Positions 8,428-17,632 of a DNA stretch of 64,000 bases are shown here, in pieces. The stretch's first letter is position 1, and each line of letters starts with the position of its first letter. The stretch lies in contig NZ_JYLL01000003.1 of the NCBI RefSeq assembly GCF_001439695.1, positions 1 through 64,000 on the forward strand, in the 5' to 3' direction. The notes below the pieces were generated by a model that was given only the letters and a program-made list of their open reading frames with translations, was not told the DNA's origin and did no database searches. The translations under genes and the position numbers were made by a program. This DNA comes from Pseudomonas veronii (lineage in GTDB: Bacteria > Pseudomonadota > Gammaproteobacteria > Pseudomonadales > Pseudomonadaceae).

Positions 8428-9000
8428 TTAGCTGCCGGTGCCCCAAGCCTGGCCCAGTTTGCCCAGCAGCGAACTGTTGGCACCCTGGCCGCCCAGGTAT
8501 TGCAGGATCACCGGGGCGAATTGGCCGATCATGCCGCTGTCCATGCCCAGCGCGCTGAACGCGGTGTTCAGGTCGCTGGTGTTCTTCACGTTACCCAGCA
8601 GGCCGTCGAGGCCGCTGGTCTTGCTGCCGCCGCTCTGGCCGAGCATCCCGCTCAAGGCGCCGAGGCTGCCCAGCGCATTGCTGCCCGACAGTTGATCGAG
8701 ACCCGGCACGCTTTTCCCCAGTTGCGAATAGTCGCTGCTGCTCAGTTGGTTCCTGGCCAGGCCCAGCATGGCGCCGGTGCCGCCGACGGCTTGCTCGGGG
8801 GTGACATTCAATTGTGAGGTCAGGGCACTCAGCAAACCGGCCGTTTCGGACGACGGCGCAACGGCAGCGGCTTTGTTGTTGCCGCCCTGCATACCGGAAA
8901 TCGCATTGGCCGCATCGCCAAGGCTGAACCCGGCGGCGAATACCGGGCCGGCTGCCAGGGTCATCAGGCAGGAAAGGGCGAAACCGCGTGAAATCTTCAT
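8428..9000 (-). CDS. DUF2780 domain-containing secreted protein
   Basis: 190 residues. The signal peptide is MKISRGFALSCLMTLAAGPVFA. The rest is rich in Gly, Ser, Leu and Ala with SQLNVTPEQAVGGTGAMLGLARNQL and SDLNTAFSALGMDSGMIGQFAPVIL, which fit the DUF2780 (VcgC/VcgE-like) family. Periplasmic location is inferred; function is unknown. ATG 9000 is chosen over 9084 because AGAGG stands 8 bases upstream and the signal peptide begins there. Confidence 0.75.
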   Translation of the reverse strand: MKISRGFALSCLMTLAAGPVFAAGFSLGDAANAISGMQGGNNKAAAVAPSSETAGLLSALTSQLNVTPEQAVGGTGAMLGLARNQLSSSDYSQLGKSVPGLDQLSGSNALGSLGALSGMLGQSGGSKTSGLDGLLGNVKNTSDLNTAFSALGMDSGMIGQFAPVILQYLGGQGANSSLLGKLGQAWGTGS

Positions 9001-9136
9001 CGAAACAACCTCTGGATGTAGGGGTGAAAGCAGGCGTTTGACTGGCCTTTTCGTCACTTGTTCCAAACCCGCTCCGGAACCCAACTGCGATAAGCCGGTC
9101 CATGAACTGACTACAAAATTTGTCAGGAAGAGACTT

Positions 9137-9595
9137 ATGACGACGATCCACCCCCAAGTGATTGATCACAAGCCTTCATTCTGGAGCCGCCCGCGCCTGT
9201 TCATCGGCGCCTGCGCTGTAGTGGCCGCCGGTATCGGCGGCGCGCTCTACACCCAGGACAGCGTCAAATCCGCCGCCACCCTGGTGACCACCACCCAGCA
9301 GCCGGCAGCGCAGATCATGGCCCACAAGGACTACCTGGAAGTGCAGCCGATTGCCTCCACGGCCCCTGCCCCAGATCAGAGCCTGGAACTGTGGGCCATC
9401 CCCGAGGACGGCACGCCGGTATCCCTCGGCCTGTTGCCGGAAGATGGCAAAGGCATCATCGGCTTGAATCCACGCCAGCAGGAATCCATCAGCAAACCGG
9501 TGGGCTTGATGGTGAGCTCGGAAACCAAGGGTGGATCGGTGAGCAAGCAGCCGACCGGGCCGACGGTGTATCAAGGCGCGCTGGCGATTCGCTAA
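9137..9595 (+). CDS. Anti-sigma factor RskA C-terminal domain protein, short form
   Basis: 152 residues. There is one membrane helix near residues 17-36 (RLFIGACAVVAAGIGGALY), then a periplasmic domain with SLELWAIPEDGTPVSLGLLP and VYQGALAIR, typical of the RskA C-terminal domain. Full RskA-type anti-sigma factors of about 230 residues carry an N-terminal zinc or sigma-binding domain; here it is absent, and no ECF sigma gene is upstream. The ATG has AGGAAGAG before it, so the short form may still be translated. It could be a remnant or a sigma-independent derivative. Confidence 0.7.
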   Translation: MTTIHPQVIDHKPSFWSRPRLFIGACAVVAAGIGGALYTQDSVKSAATLVTTTQQPAAQIMAHKDYLEVQPIASTAPAPDQSLELWAIPEDGTPVSLGLLPEDGKGIIGLNPRQQESISKPVGLMVSSETKGGSVSKQPTGPTVYQGALAIR

Positions 9596-9619
9596 GCCAC
9601 GGGCACCGCGGATTTCGCA

Positions 9620-9823
9620 GTGCCCTGCTGCTCCGGCATCCAATCAACCCCGTTCGTACACCGCCAATGGCAATGGCAAAACGTGGTCAGGGTTCAGGAG
9701 GCTAACGGAAAGCTATTCTGCGACTATGGTGGAAAAACACTTGAAGTACAGACGGAAAATGAAGAGGGCAAGCCAGAAACTATAAAATCGACCGCTAACC
9801 TTCGACTCTCGGCCCCACTCTAA
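9620..9823 (+). pseudogene. Fragment resembling the C-terminal part of a DUF3757-type protein
   Basis: The frame stopping at 9823 encodes NVVRVQEANGKLFCDYGGKT and a hydrophilic tail, which resembles the LVSAEMIHGKILCSYGGTT block of the intact gene at 7885. There is no signal peptide, no conserved N-terminus and no convincing start; only a GTG at 9620 opens the frame. I read it as the decayed 3' end of a paralogue, still followed by an intact terminator. Confidence 0.5.
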
Positions 9824-9828
9824 TTGAT

Positions 9829-9859
9829 AAGGGCGCCCGTCGAGGCGCCCTTGTTTTTT
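9829..9859 (+). terminator. Rho-independent terminator
   Basis: A 9-bp stem AAGGGCGCC / GGCGCCCTT with a 6-base loop is followed by GTTTTTTG. It directly follows the remnant ORF ending at 9823 and faces the end of fdhA. Confidence 0.85.
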
Positions 9860-9869
9860 GCTCTAGCGT

Positions 9870-11069
9870 TTACGCCGCGCTGAACAACTTATGCGGATCA
9901 ATCACAAACTTCTTCGGCACGCCCGCATCAAACTCGCCATACCCACGCGGCGCGTCATCCAGGCTGATGACTTCGACCCCGACGATGTCGGCAATGTGAA
10001 TGCGGTCCCACATGATCGCCTGCATCAACTGGCGGTTGTACTTCATCACCGGCGTTTGCCCGGTGTGGAAGCTGTGGGATTTGGCCCAGCCCAGACCAAA
10101 ACGGATGCTCAGGCTGCCCATCTTCGCGGCGGCGTCGACGGCGCCAGGGTCTTCGGTGACGTACAGGCCGGGGATACCGATCTTGCCCGCCACGCGCACC
10201 ACGCCCATCAGTGAGTTGAGCACCGTGGCCGGGGCTTCGTGCTTGACGCCGTCATGCCCGTGGCCGCGTGCTTCGAAGCCCACGCAGTCGACGGCGCAGT
10301 CCACTTCCGGCTCACCGAGCAAGGCAGCGATCTGTTCGTGCAGCGGCGTGTCGGTGGACAGGTCGACCACTTCAAACCCTTGCGCCTTGGCGTGAGCCAG
10401 GCGGATGGAGTTGACGTCGCCGATGATCACCACCGCCGCGCCCAGCAGGCGTGCGGAGGCGGCAGCGGCCAGGCCGACCGGGCCGGCACCGGCGATGTAG
10501 ACGGTGCTGCCAGGGCCAACGCCGGCGGTGACGGCGCCGTGGTAGCCGGTGGGCAGGATGTCGGAGAGGCAGGTCAGGTCGCGGATTTTCTCCATGGCCT
10601 TGTCGCGGTCCGGCAGTTTCAGCAGGTTGAAGTCGGCGTAAGGCACCAGCACGTATTCGGCCTGGCCGCCGGTCCAGTCGCCCATGTCGACATAGCCGTA
10701 GGCGCCACCGGCACGGGCCGGGTTGACGGTGAGGCACACGCCGGTGTGTTGCTCTTTGCAGGAGCGGCAGCGGCCGCAGGCGACGTTGAAGGGCACTGAC
10801 ACCAGGTCGCCGATTTTCAGGTTCTCGACGTCGCTGCCCTTCTCGATCACTTCACCGGTGATCTCGTGACCGAGCACCAGGCCGGTCTGGGCAGTGGTGC
10901 GGCCGCGCACCATGTGTTGGTCGGAGCCGCAGATGTTGGTGGAGACCACGCGCAGGATGACGCCGTGCTCAATCTTCCTGCCACGGGGGTCCTGCATTTT
11001 GGGATAGTCGATTTTCTGTACTTCGACCTTGCCGTTGCCGAGATACACGACACCACGATTACCAGACAT
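9870..11069 (-). CDS. fdhA: Glutathione-independent formaldehyde dehydrogenase
   Basis: 399 residues, nearly identical in layout to the P. putida enzyme. It oxidises formaldehyde to formate with NAD, disposing of the C1 unit released by sarcosine oxidation. Catalytic zinc ligands are Cys47 (NICGSD) and His68 (LGHE); structural-zinc cysteines are Cys98, 101, 104 and 112. The NAD fold is GAGPVGLAAAASARLLGA. A GAGGTGA Shine-Dalgarno sequence precedes ATG 11069. It is the last gene of the glyA-sox-purU-fdhA string, separated from purU by a REPIN. Confidence 0.96.
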   Translation of the reverse strand: MSGNRGVVYLGNGKVEVQKIDYPKMQDPRGRKIEHGVILRVVSTNICGSDQHMVRGRTTAQTGLVLGHEITGEVIEKGSDVENLKIGDLVSVPFNVACGRCRSCKEQHTGVCLTVNPARAGGAYGYVDMGDWTGGQAEYVLVPYADFNLLKLPDRDKAMEKIRDLTCLSDILPTGYHGAVTAGVGPGSTVYIAGAGPVGLAAAASARLLGAAVVIIGDVNSIRLAHAKAQGFEVVDLSTDTPLHEQIAALLGEPEVDCAVDCVGFEARGHGHDGVKHEAPATVLNSLMGVVRVAGKIGIPGLYVTEDPGAVDAAAKMGSLSIRFGLGWAKSHSFHTGQTPVMKYNRQLMQAIMWDRIHIADIVGVEVISLDDAPRGYGEFDAGVPKKFVIDPHKLFSAA

Positions 11070-11172
11070 GCTTTCACCTCGCTGTTGTTTTTATGAAAGC
11101 GCGTTGCCCGTGGGTGGGCAGCGCGTTGACTGCTCGGGTACAGATGCTGTTTCTTGTGTTGTTTGTTAGGGC

Positions 11173-11249
11173 CTCATCGGGGGCAAGCCCCCTCCCACAT
11201 TTTGATTTGTGAACACATTCAACTGTGGGAGGGGGCTTGCCCCCGATGG
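11173..11249. repeat. REPIN (two inverted REPs)
   Basis: Two copies of the TCATCGGGGGCAAGCCCCC-type REP in opposite orientation, separated by about 27 bp, between purU and fdhA. The sequence can fold into two hairpins or one long cruciform and could shape mRNA stability in the operon. Confidence 0.9.
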
Positions 11250-11255
11250 CGTCAG

Positions 11256-12113
11256 TCAGAGCACCACCGTTCTATTGGCATTCAAAAACACCCGCCGTTC
11301 AATGTGATACCCCACCGCCCGGGCCAGGGTCAGCCCTTCGATATCGCGCCCCTTGGCAATCAGATCCTCGGGGTAGTGGCTGTGATCCACCACCTCCACA
11401 CCCTGGGCGATGATCGGGCCTTCATCCAGGTCGTTGTTGATGTAATGCGCCGTCGCGCCGACCAGCTTCACACCCTTGTTGTACGCCTGGTGATACGGCT
11501 TGGCGCCCTTGAACCCCGGCAACAACGAGTGGTGGATATTGATCGCCTTGCCATCCAGCTTGCGGCACAGCTCCGGCGACAGCACTTGCATGTAGCGCGC
11601 AAGGATCACCAGTTCCGCGCCGGTGTCTTCAATCACTTGCCACACCTGACGCTCCTGGGACGGTTTGTCGTTGGGGTCGAGGGCGAAGTGGTAGTAGGGA
11701 ATCTGGTGCCAGTCGGCCAACGGTTTCAGATCGGGGTGGTTGGACACCACCGCGACCACGTCCATCGACAGTTGGCCGATACGCTGGCGGTACAGCAAGT
11801 CGTTCAGGCAGTGATCGGCCTTGGACACCATGATCACCACTTTGGGCCGATAGTTCGGCGCCGTCAGTTCGAAGACCATGCCAAAGGCTTCCCCGCGCGC
11901 GGCCAGGCCATCGCGGAACGCTTGCTCATCGAAACCCTCCGGCTGACGAAACTCCACGCGGATAAAAAAGCGCCCTGACAGCCGGTCATCGAACGAGTGG
12001 TGCTCGGTGACGTAGCAACCCTGCTCGAACAGGTAGCGGGTGACCGCGTCCACCGTGCCGAGCACGCTGGGGCAGTCGGCGGTCAAAATCCATGTGTCGG
12101 GTGCGCGGCTCAT
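11256..12113 (-). CDS. purU: Formyltetrahydrofolate deformylase
   Basis: 285 residues: an ACT-type regulatory domain (about 1-85, TADCPSVLGTVDAVTRYLFEQ), then a formyltransferase-fold catalytic domain. Catalytic Asn/His are in INIHHSLLPGFKG, and the Asp lies in YINNDLDEGPI. It hydrolyses 10-formyl-THF to formate and THF, recycling folate charged during sarcosine and glycine oxidation. It lies between soxG and fdhA, as in other pseudomonads. Confidence 0.95.
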   Translation of the reverse strand: MSRAPDTWILTADCPSVLGTVDAVTRYLFEQGCYVTEHHSFDDRLSGRFFIRVEFRQPEGFDEQAFRDGLAARGEAFGMVFELTAPNYRPKVVIMVSKADHCLNDLLYRQRIGQLSMDVVAVVSNHPDLKPLADWHQIPYYHFALDPNDKPSQERQVWQVIEDTGAELVILARYMQVLSPELCRKLDGKAINIHHSLLPGFKGAKPYHQAYNKGVKLVGATAHYINNDLDEGPIIAQGVEVVDHSHYPEDLIAKGRDIEGLTLARAVGYHIERRVFLNANRTVVL

Positions 12114-12152
12114 GACAGGTCACTCCTCAAGCAAAGCCCGGCCTCACCCACC

Positions 12153-12256
12153 CCTGTAGGAGCGAGCTTGCTCGCGAAAATCGTCAACGATAACGCGGGC
12201 ATCCTGGATGACCGCAGTGCCCTTGAGGTTTTCGCGAGCAAGCTCGCTCCTACAGG
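12153..12256. repeat. REPIN of the second REP family
   Basis: Perfect 28-bp inverted arms at 12153-12180 and 12229-12256 (core GTAGGAGCGAGCTTGCTCGC). This is a different REP class from the GGGGGCAAGCCCCC type dominating the rest of the window. It lies between soxG and purU. Confidence 0.9.
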
Positions 12257-12284
12257 GTGGCGGGTGAGGGGGGTGGGGGTCATA

Positions 12285-12917
12285 TCAGGCTTGAACGCTC
12301 AGGCCGAATTCGGCCGAGGCATCCTGCAACCACAACCACCAGTAATCCGAGAAGCTGCGACGAATCACCAGCTCCCAGGTGTCTTCGGCGGTATGGCGGA
12401 TCACCAATTGCGACTTGGCGAACACCGTGCCCACCGCCTTGCCCACCGGGAAGTTGTTGGGGTGTACGTCGTAGCTGGTGGACTTCATCAGCACGTCGCG
12501 CACGTTCGGGCCGCGCAGTTCGAGGATCTGTTGGCCGCCGCTGACATTGACGATCTGGATATGCAGATCGCCCAGGGCGGCACGCAGGTTTTGTTCGGCG
12601 GCGAATTCTTCACCGCTCGGCACCACCAGCAGCCACTCGTCCGGGCCGAGCCATTGCAGGCTGGTGTCGCCGTTGACGATCACCGTCAGCGCGCCGGGCA
12701 GTTCGATGCCCAGGGCCTTGTGGACGCCAGCGGCGAAGGCGGCGTCATGGCCGTCGCCGCGAATAGTCAGGTGGCCGAGCAGTTTCTTTTCACGCATGGT
12801 CACGCCGGCATTCTTGCGGCCCTTGCCGATCAGGCTGGCGAGGTCGGCATGGTGCAGCGACGACTCGGCCTTGGCCCCGGTGGTGGGGCGTTGTTGGTAT
12901 ACGTTGGCTGCTGTCAT
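12285..12917 (-). CDS. soxG: Sarcosine oxidase gamma subunit
   Basis: 210 residues matching the GcvT-like gamma subunit of heterotetrameric sarcosine oxidase. ISGGQQILELRGPNVRDVL-like and ESTSYDVHPNNFP-like blocks are visible. It has no cofactor of its own; it packs against SoxA and SoxB and helps build the tunnel that channels the iminium intermediate to folate. It lies 110 bp after soxA with a half-decayed REPIN between. Confidence 0.93.
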   Translation of the reverse strand: MTAANVYQQRPTTGAKAESSLHHADLASLIGKGRKNAGVTMREKKLLGHLTIRGDGHDAAFAAGVHKALGIELPGALTVIVNGDTSLQWLGPDEWLLVVPSGEEFAAEQNLRAALGDLHIQIVNVSGGQQILELRGPNVRDVLMKSTSYDVHPNNFPVGKAVGTVFAKSQLVIRHTAEDTWELVIRRSFSDYWWLWLQDASAEFGLSVQA

Positions 12918-12956
12918 AGAGCACCTTTGCTGAATTCTGTTGTGTGGCTACTGGCG

Positions 12957-13012
12957 TCATCGGGGGCAAGCCCCCTCCCACATTTGGAATGCATTCCCCT
13001 GTCTCCCGATGG
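12957..13012. repeat. Partly decayed REPIN
   Basis: The left REP arm (TCATCGGGGGCAAGCCCCCTCCCAC) is intact. The right arm is shortened to GTCTCCCGATGG, missing the central hairpin. It sits between soxA and soxG. Confidence 0.8.
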
Positions 13013-13027
13013 CCGCGCCTCGGTCTA

Positions 13028-16000
13028 TCAGATGTTCTGGCGATCGCCTTTCGGATCAAAGAACACCGAGGACACAATCTCCGCCTCGATCACGCTGCCA
13101 TCCGCTTGCGGCGAAAACACCCGCTCGCCGATGCGCTTCAAGCCGCCCTTGACCACCGCCAGCGCAAACGAATAACCGAGGGAGTTATGCGCGTAGCTGG
13201 AGGTGACGTGGCCGACCATCTTCATCGGGATCGTCTGCTTGGCGTCGAACACCAGTTGCGCGCCTTCCGGCAGCCACACCGCGGGATCGATCGGCTTGAG
13301 GCCGACCAATTGCTTGCGATCTTCGCGCACGCAGTCTTCGCGGTTCATGCCGCGCCAGCCGATCCACGAGAACGGCTTGGTACGGCCGACGCACCAGCCC
13401 ATGTTCAGGTCGTCCGGGGTCATCGAGCCGTCGGTGTCCTGGCCGACGATGATGAAGCCCTTCTCGGCCCGCAGGACGTGCATGGTTTCGGTTCCATACG
13501 GGGTCAGGTTGTACTTTTTGCCGGCCTCGACGATTTGCTCCAGCACGCCCATGGCGTAGTCGGCCTGCACGTTGACTTCATACGACAGCTCGCCGGTGAA
13601 CGAGATGCGGAACACCCGCGCCGGCACGCCGCCGACCAGGCCTTCTTTCCAGGTCATGAACGGGAAGCCGTCCTTGTCCAGGTCGATGTCGGTGACTTCG
13701 GCCAGCAGCTTGCGGCTGTTGGGGCCCGACAGGGTCATGGTCGCCCAGTGGTCGGTGACCGAGGTGAAGTAGACCTTGAGGTCCGGCCATTCGGTCTGTT
13801 GGTAGATTTCCAGCCATTGCAGCACACGGGCCGCGCCGCCGGTGGTGGTGGTCATCAGGAAGTGGTTGTCGGCCAGGCAAGCGGTCACGCCGTCGTCGAA
13901 GACCATGCCGTCTTCTTTGCACATCAGGCCGTAGCGCGCCTTGCCCACGTCGAGCTTGGTCCAGGCGTTGCTGTAGATGCGGTTGAGGAACTCGCGGGCA
14001 TCCGGGCCCTGGATGTCGATCTTGCCGAGGGTCGACGCATCCAGCAGGCCGACGCTGTCGCGCACCGCCAGGCATTCGCGCTTGACCGCCGCGTGCAGGT
14101 CTTCACCGTTGCGCGGGAAGTACCACGGGCGTTTCCACTGGCCGACGTCTTCAAACTCGGCGCCATTCTTCACATGCCAGGCGTGCAGCGCGGTGTAGCG
14201 AACGGGCTCGAAGATGTGCCCACAGTGCCGCCCCGCAACCGCGCCGAAGGTCACCGGCGTGTAGTTGGGGCGGAACATGGTGGTGCCCATCTGCGGGATG
14301 GTCACGTTCAGCGAACGCGCCGCAATGGCCAGGCCGTTGACGTTACCCAGCTTGCCCTGGTCGGTGCCGAAGCCCAGCGCGGTATAGCGCTTGACGTGTT
14401 CCACCGACTCGAAACCTTCGCGGGTCGCCAGTTCGATGGCGGCCGCGGTGACGTCGTTCTGCAGGTCGACGAATTGCTTGGGCGCCCGTGCAGTGGCTTT
14501 CTCGTGAGGCACCTGGAACAGCGCCAGCGTCGGCTCTTCCAAGCGGTTCAAGGCTTTGGGCAGCGTGCCTTCCACCGGGCTAAAACCGGCTTCGCTGGCG
14601 GCGCGCACGCCCCCTTCAAAACCGTCCGCCAGGGAATCGCCCAGGCCGTAGACGCCGTTGATACCGCCAACGCACACGCGCTTTTGCGGTGCTTCACCCG
14701 GTACAAAACCGAGGATGTCTTCGCGCCAGGTCGGCTTGCCGCCCAGGTGCGAGGCCAGGTGGACCACCGGGCTGTAGCCGCCGGAGCTGGCCACCAGGTC
14801 GCAGTCCAGCCACTCGCCGGGGCTGGTGACGGTATGCGCTTTGACATCGATGGCGGCAACACGGGCGCCGCTCACATGCTTGCTGCCACGGGCTTCGATC
14901 ACGGCGCTGCCGGTGAGGATACGAATGCCTTTGGCGCGGGCTTCTTCCACCAGCGCGCCGCGTGGGTTATGGCGGGCATCGGCCACGGCCACCACTTTCA
15001 GGCCGGCTTCCAACCAGTCCAGGGCGACGCGGTAGGCGTGGTCGTTGTTGGTCGACAGCACCAGTTTCTTGCCCGGCGCCACGCCGTAACGGCGCACGTA
15101 AGTCGAGACTGCACCGGCGAGCATATTGCCCGGCACGTCGTTGTTGCCGTACACCAGCGGACGCTCGCACGCACCGGTCGCCAGCACCACGCGCTTGGCA
15201 CGCACACGGTGGATACGCTGGCGCACCTGGCCGATCGGCGCACGGTCGCCGAGGTGATCGGTGAGACGCTCGTGAATGGTCAGGAAGTTATGGTCGTGGT
15301 AACCGTTGACGGTGGCGCGGGGCAGCAGCACCACGTCCGGCAGGGCTTTGAGTTCGGCGATGACGCTGGCGACCCACTCGGTGGCCGGCTTGCCGTCGAG
15401 GCTTTCGCGCGAATCGAGCAACGAGCCGCCGAACTCTTCCTGCTCATCGGCGATGATCACGCGGGCGCCACTGCGCGCAGCGGCCAGTGCAGCGGCCAGA
15501 CCGGCCGGGCCGGCACCGACCACCAGCACGTCGCAATGCCGGTTGAAGTTGTCGTAGGTGTCCGGGTCGTTCTCGGTCGGCGAGCGGCCTAAACCCGCAG
15601 CCTTGCGGATGTACTTCTCGTAGGTCATCCAGAACGACTGCGGGTACATGAAGGTTTTGTAGTAGAAACCCGGTGGCATCAGCTTGCCGCCGACTTTGCC
15701 GAGAATGCCCATCACGTCGTTGTTCACGCTCGGCCAGCCGTTGGTGCTGGTGGCGACGAGGCCCTGGTACAACGCCTGTTGCGTGGCGCGCACGTTGGGA
15801 ATCTGGGTGGCTTCGGTGGCGCCGATCTGCAGCACCGCGTTCGGCTCTTCGGCACCGGCAGCAAAGATGCCGCGTGGGCGCGAGTACTTGAAGCTGCGGC
15901 CGATGATGTCGACACCGTTGGCCAGCAGCGCGGCGGCCAGGGTGTCGCCTTCGAAGCCTTTGTAGGTCTGGCCGTTGAAGCTGAAGGTCAGGACTTTGTT

Positions 16001-16045
16001 ACGGTCGATCCGGCCACCGTTGGACAGGCGATTGATCTGGCTCAT
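13028..16045 (-). CDS. soxA: Sarcosine oxidase alpha subunit
   Basis: 1005 residues, the usual length. It has an N-terminal 2Fe-2S-like fold domain (about 15-100), an NAD-binding pyridine nucleotide-disulfide oxidoreductase region (GAGPAGLAAALAAARSGA near 177), and a C-terminal GcvT/aminomethyltransferase domain (about 600-1005) that binds THF. With SoxB, SoxD and SoxG it oxidises sarcosine to glycine, yielding 5,10-methylene-THF or formaldehyde plus H2O2. Its start overlaps the soxD stop by 4 bases. A long opposite-strand frame (12944-15592) is a composition shadow. Confidence 0.97.
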   Translation of the reverse strand: MSQINRLSNGGRIDRNKVLTFSFNGQTYKGFEGDTLAAALLANGVDIIGRSFKYSRPRGIFAAGAEEPNAVLQIGATEATQIPNVRATQQALYQGLVATSTNGWPSVNNDVMGILGKVGGKLMPPGFYYKTFMYPQSFWMTYEKYIRKAAGLGRSPTENDPDTYDNFNRHCDVLVVGAGPAGLAAALAAARSGARVIIADEQEEFGGSLLDSRESLDGKPATEWVASVIAELKALPDVVLLPRATVNGYHDHNFLTIHERLTDHLGDRAPIGQVRQRIHRVRAKRVVLATGACERPLVYGNNDVPGNMLAGAVSTYVRRYGVAPGKKLVLSTNNDHAYRVALDWLEAGLKVVAVADARHNPRGALVEEARAKGIRILTGSAVIEARGSKHVSGARVAAIDVKAHTVTSPGEWLDCDLVASSGGYSPVVHLASHLGGKPTWREDILGFVPGEAPQKRVCVGGINGVYGLGDSLADGFEGGVRAASEAGFSPVEGTLPKALNRLEEPTLALFQVPHEKATARAPKQFVDLQNDVTAAAIELATREGFESVEHVKRYTALGFGTDQGKLGNVNGLAIAARSLNVTIPQMGTTMFRPNYTPVTFGAVAGRHCGHIFEPVRYTALHAWHVKNGAEFEDVGQWKRPWYFPRNGEDLHAAVKRECLAVRDSVGLLDASTLGKIDIQGPDAREFLNRIYSNAWTKLDVGKARYGLMCKEDGMVFDDGVTACLADNHFLMTTTTGGAARVLQWLEIYQQTEWPDLKVYFTSVTDHWATMTLSGPNSRKLLAEVTDIDLDKDGFPFMTWKEGLVGGVPARVFRISFTGELSYEVNVQADYAMGVLEQIVEAGKKYNLTPYGTETMHVLRAEKGFIIVGQDTDGSMTPDDLNMGWCVGRTKPFSWIGWRGMNREDCVREDRKQLVGLKPIDPAVWLPEGAQLVFDAKQTIPMKMVGHVTSSYAHNSLGYSFALAVVKGGLKRIGERVFSPQADGSVIEAEIVSSVFFDPKGDRQNI

Positions 16046-16344
16046 ACCTTCGCTCCAGCAGCCTTGGCGGTGAATTGTGGCTTGGTGCCGATTTTGTAGG
16101 TTTCAAGAATTTCGTAGGTCAGCGTGTCGCGGGTCGCGTTGAAGTACTGACGGCAACCGGCGGCGTGAATCCACAGTTCGTGGTGCAGGCCACGGGGGTT
16201 GTCGCGGAAGAACATGTAGTCGCCCCACTCTTCATCGGTGCAGGCGTTGGGGTCCAGCGGGCGTGGGATGTGCGCTTGGCCGGAGGCATGGAATTCCTCT
16301 TCGGAGCGCAGTTCGCCACAGTGAGGACAGAAGATATGCAACAT
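16042..16344 (-). CDS. soxD: Sarcosine oxidase delta subunit
   Basis: 100 residues. FCPHCGELRSEEEF supplies Cys6 and Cys9, and HAAGC further on supplies the last zinc ligands, as in the zinc-bearing delta subunit of heterotetrameric sarcosine oxidase. AGGAG precedes the ATG. It lies between soxB and soxA and overlaps soxA by 4 bases, indicating coupled translation of the complex. Confidence 0.95.
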   Translation of the reverse strand: MLHIFCPHCGELRSEEEFHASGQAHIPRPLDPNACTDEEWGDYMFFRDNPRGLHHELWIHAAGCRQYFNATRDTLTYEILETYKIGTKPQFTAKAAGAKV

Positions 16345-16359
16345 AGGGAATTTCTCCTG

Positions 16360-17610
16360 TTAGTGGGCGACGGCCGCAGCGCCGTGTTCGTCGATCAACG
16401 CACCGTTGTGGAAACGGTCGATGGAGAAAGGTGCGGCCAGCGGGTGCATTTCACCCTTGGCCAGGCTCGCGGCAAACACGTTGCCTGAACCGGGAGTGGC
16501 CTTGAAACCGCCGGTGCCCCAACCGCAGTTGAAGAACATGTTCGGCACCGGGGTCTTGGAGATGATCGGGCAGGCGTCCGGCGTGGTGTCGACGATGCCG
16601 CCCCACTGGCGGTTCATACGCACGCGCGAGAGCACCGGGAACATCTCGACGATGGCCTGGATGGTGTGTTCGATCACCGGGTACGAACCGCGCTGGCCGT
16701 AGCCGTTGTAGCCGTCGATACCGGCGCCGATCACCAGGTCGCCCTTGTCGGACTGGCTGATGTAACCGTGTACGGCGTTGGACATGATCACGCTGTCGAT
16801 AATCGGCTTGATCGGCTCCGACACCAGTGCTTGCAGCGGGTGCGATTCGATCGGCAGGCGGAAACCGGCGAGCGAAGCCATGTGCCCGGAGTTACCGGCC
16901 GTGACTACACCGACGCGCTTGGCGCCGATAAAGCCTTTGTTGGTTTCGACGCCGATGCACACGCCGTTTTCCTTGCGAAAGCCGATCACTTCGGTCTGCT
17001 GGATCAAATCCACTCCGAGGGCGTCGGCGGCGCGGGCAAAGCCCCAGGCCACGGCATCGTGACGGGCCACGCCGCCGCGCCGTTGCACGGTGGCGCCCAT
17101 CACCGGGTAGCGGGTGTTCTTCGAGCAATCCAGGTACGGAATCTCGTCCGCGACCTGTTTGGCGTTGAGCAGTTCGCCGTCCACGCCGTTGAGGCGGTTG
17201 GCGCTGACGCGACGTTCGGAATCGCGGATGTCCTGCAGGGTGTGGCACAGGTTGTAGACGCCGCGCTGGGAGAACATCACGTTGTAGTTCAGGTCCTGGG
17301 ACAGGCCTTCCCACAGTTTCATCGCGTGTTCGTACAAGTGCGCCGACTCGTCCCACAGGTAGTTGGAACGCACGATGGTGGTGTTGCGCGCGGTGTTACC
17401 GCCGCCCAGCCAGCCCTTTTCGACCACGGCCACATTGGTGATGCCGTGCTCCTTGGCCAGGTAATAGGCGGTCGCCAGACCATGCCCGCCACCGCCGACG
17501 ATGACCACGTCGTACACCTTTTTAGGGGTCGGCGTGCGCCACATCTTCTGCCAGTTTTCGTGGTGGCTGAGTGAGTGCTTGAAGAGGCCGAAGCCCGAGT
17601 AGCGTTGCAT
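16360..17610 (-). CDS. soxB: Sarcosine oxidase beta subunit
   Basis: 416 residues. A Rossmann FAD motif is [20 protein letters not shown] (35-54). [14 protein letters not shown] contains His184, the likely covalent FMN attachment site by comparison with characterised heterotetrameric enzymes. This subunit holds the sarcosine oxidation site. [14 protein letters not shown] at 17610 is taken as the start because a GGAG precedes it and the known family starts here; an in-frame upstream start at 17697 overlaps glyA. Confidence 0.96.
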   Translation of the reverse strand: MQRYSGFGLFKHSLSHHENWQKMWRTPTPKKVYDVVIVGGGGHGLATAYYLAKEHGITNVAVVEKGWLGGGNTARNTTIVRSNYLWDESAHLYEHAMKLWEGLSQDLNYNVMFSQRGVYNLCHTLQDIRDSERRVSANRLNGVDGELLNAKQVADEIPYLDCSKNTRYPVMGATVQRRGGVARHDAVAWGFARAADALGVDLIQQTEVIGFRKENGVCIGVETNKGFIGAKRVGVVTAGNSGHMASLAGFRLPIESHPLQALVSEPIKPIIDSVIMSNAVHGYISQSDKGDLVIGAGIDGYNGYGQRGSYPVIEHTIQAIVEMFPVLSRVRMNRQWGGIVDTTPDACPIISKTPVPNMFFNCGWGTGGFKATPGSGNVFAASLAKGEMHPLAAPFSIDRFHNGALIDEHGAAAVAH

Positions 17611-17632
17611 AGTCATTACTCCAAAACCGCGC

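Noticed and set aside
12944..15592. 882-codon plus-strand ORF opposite soxA
   Set aside because: It is a high-GC antisense shadow of an unmistakable soxA and has no recognisable domain.
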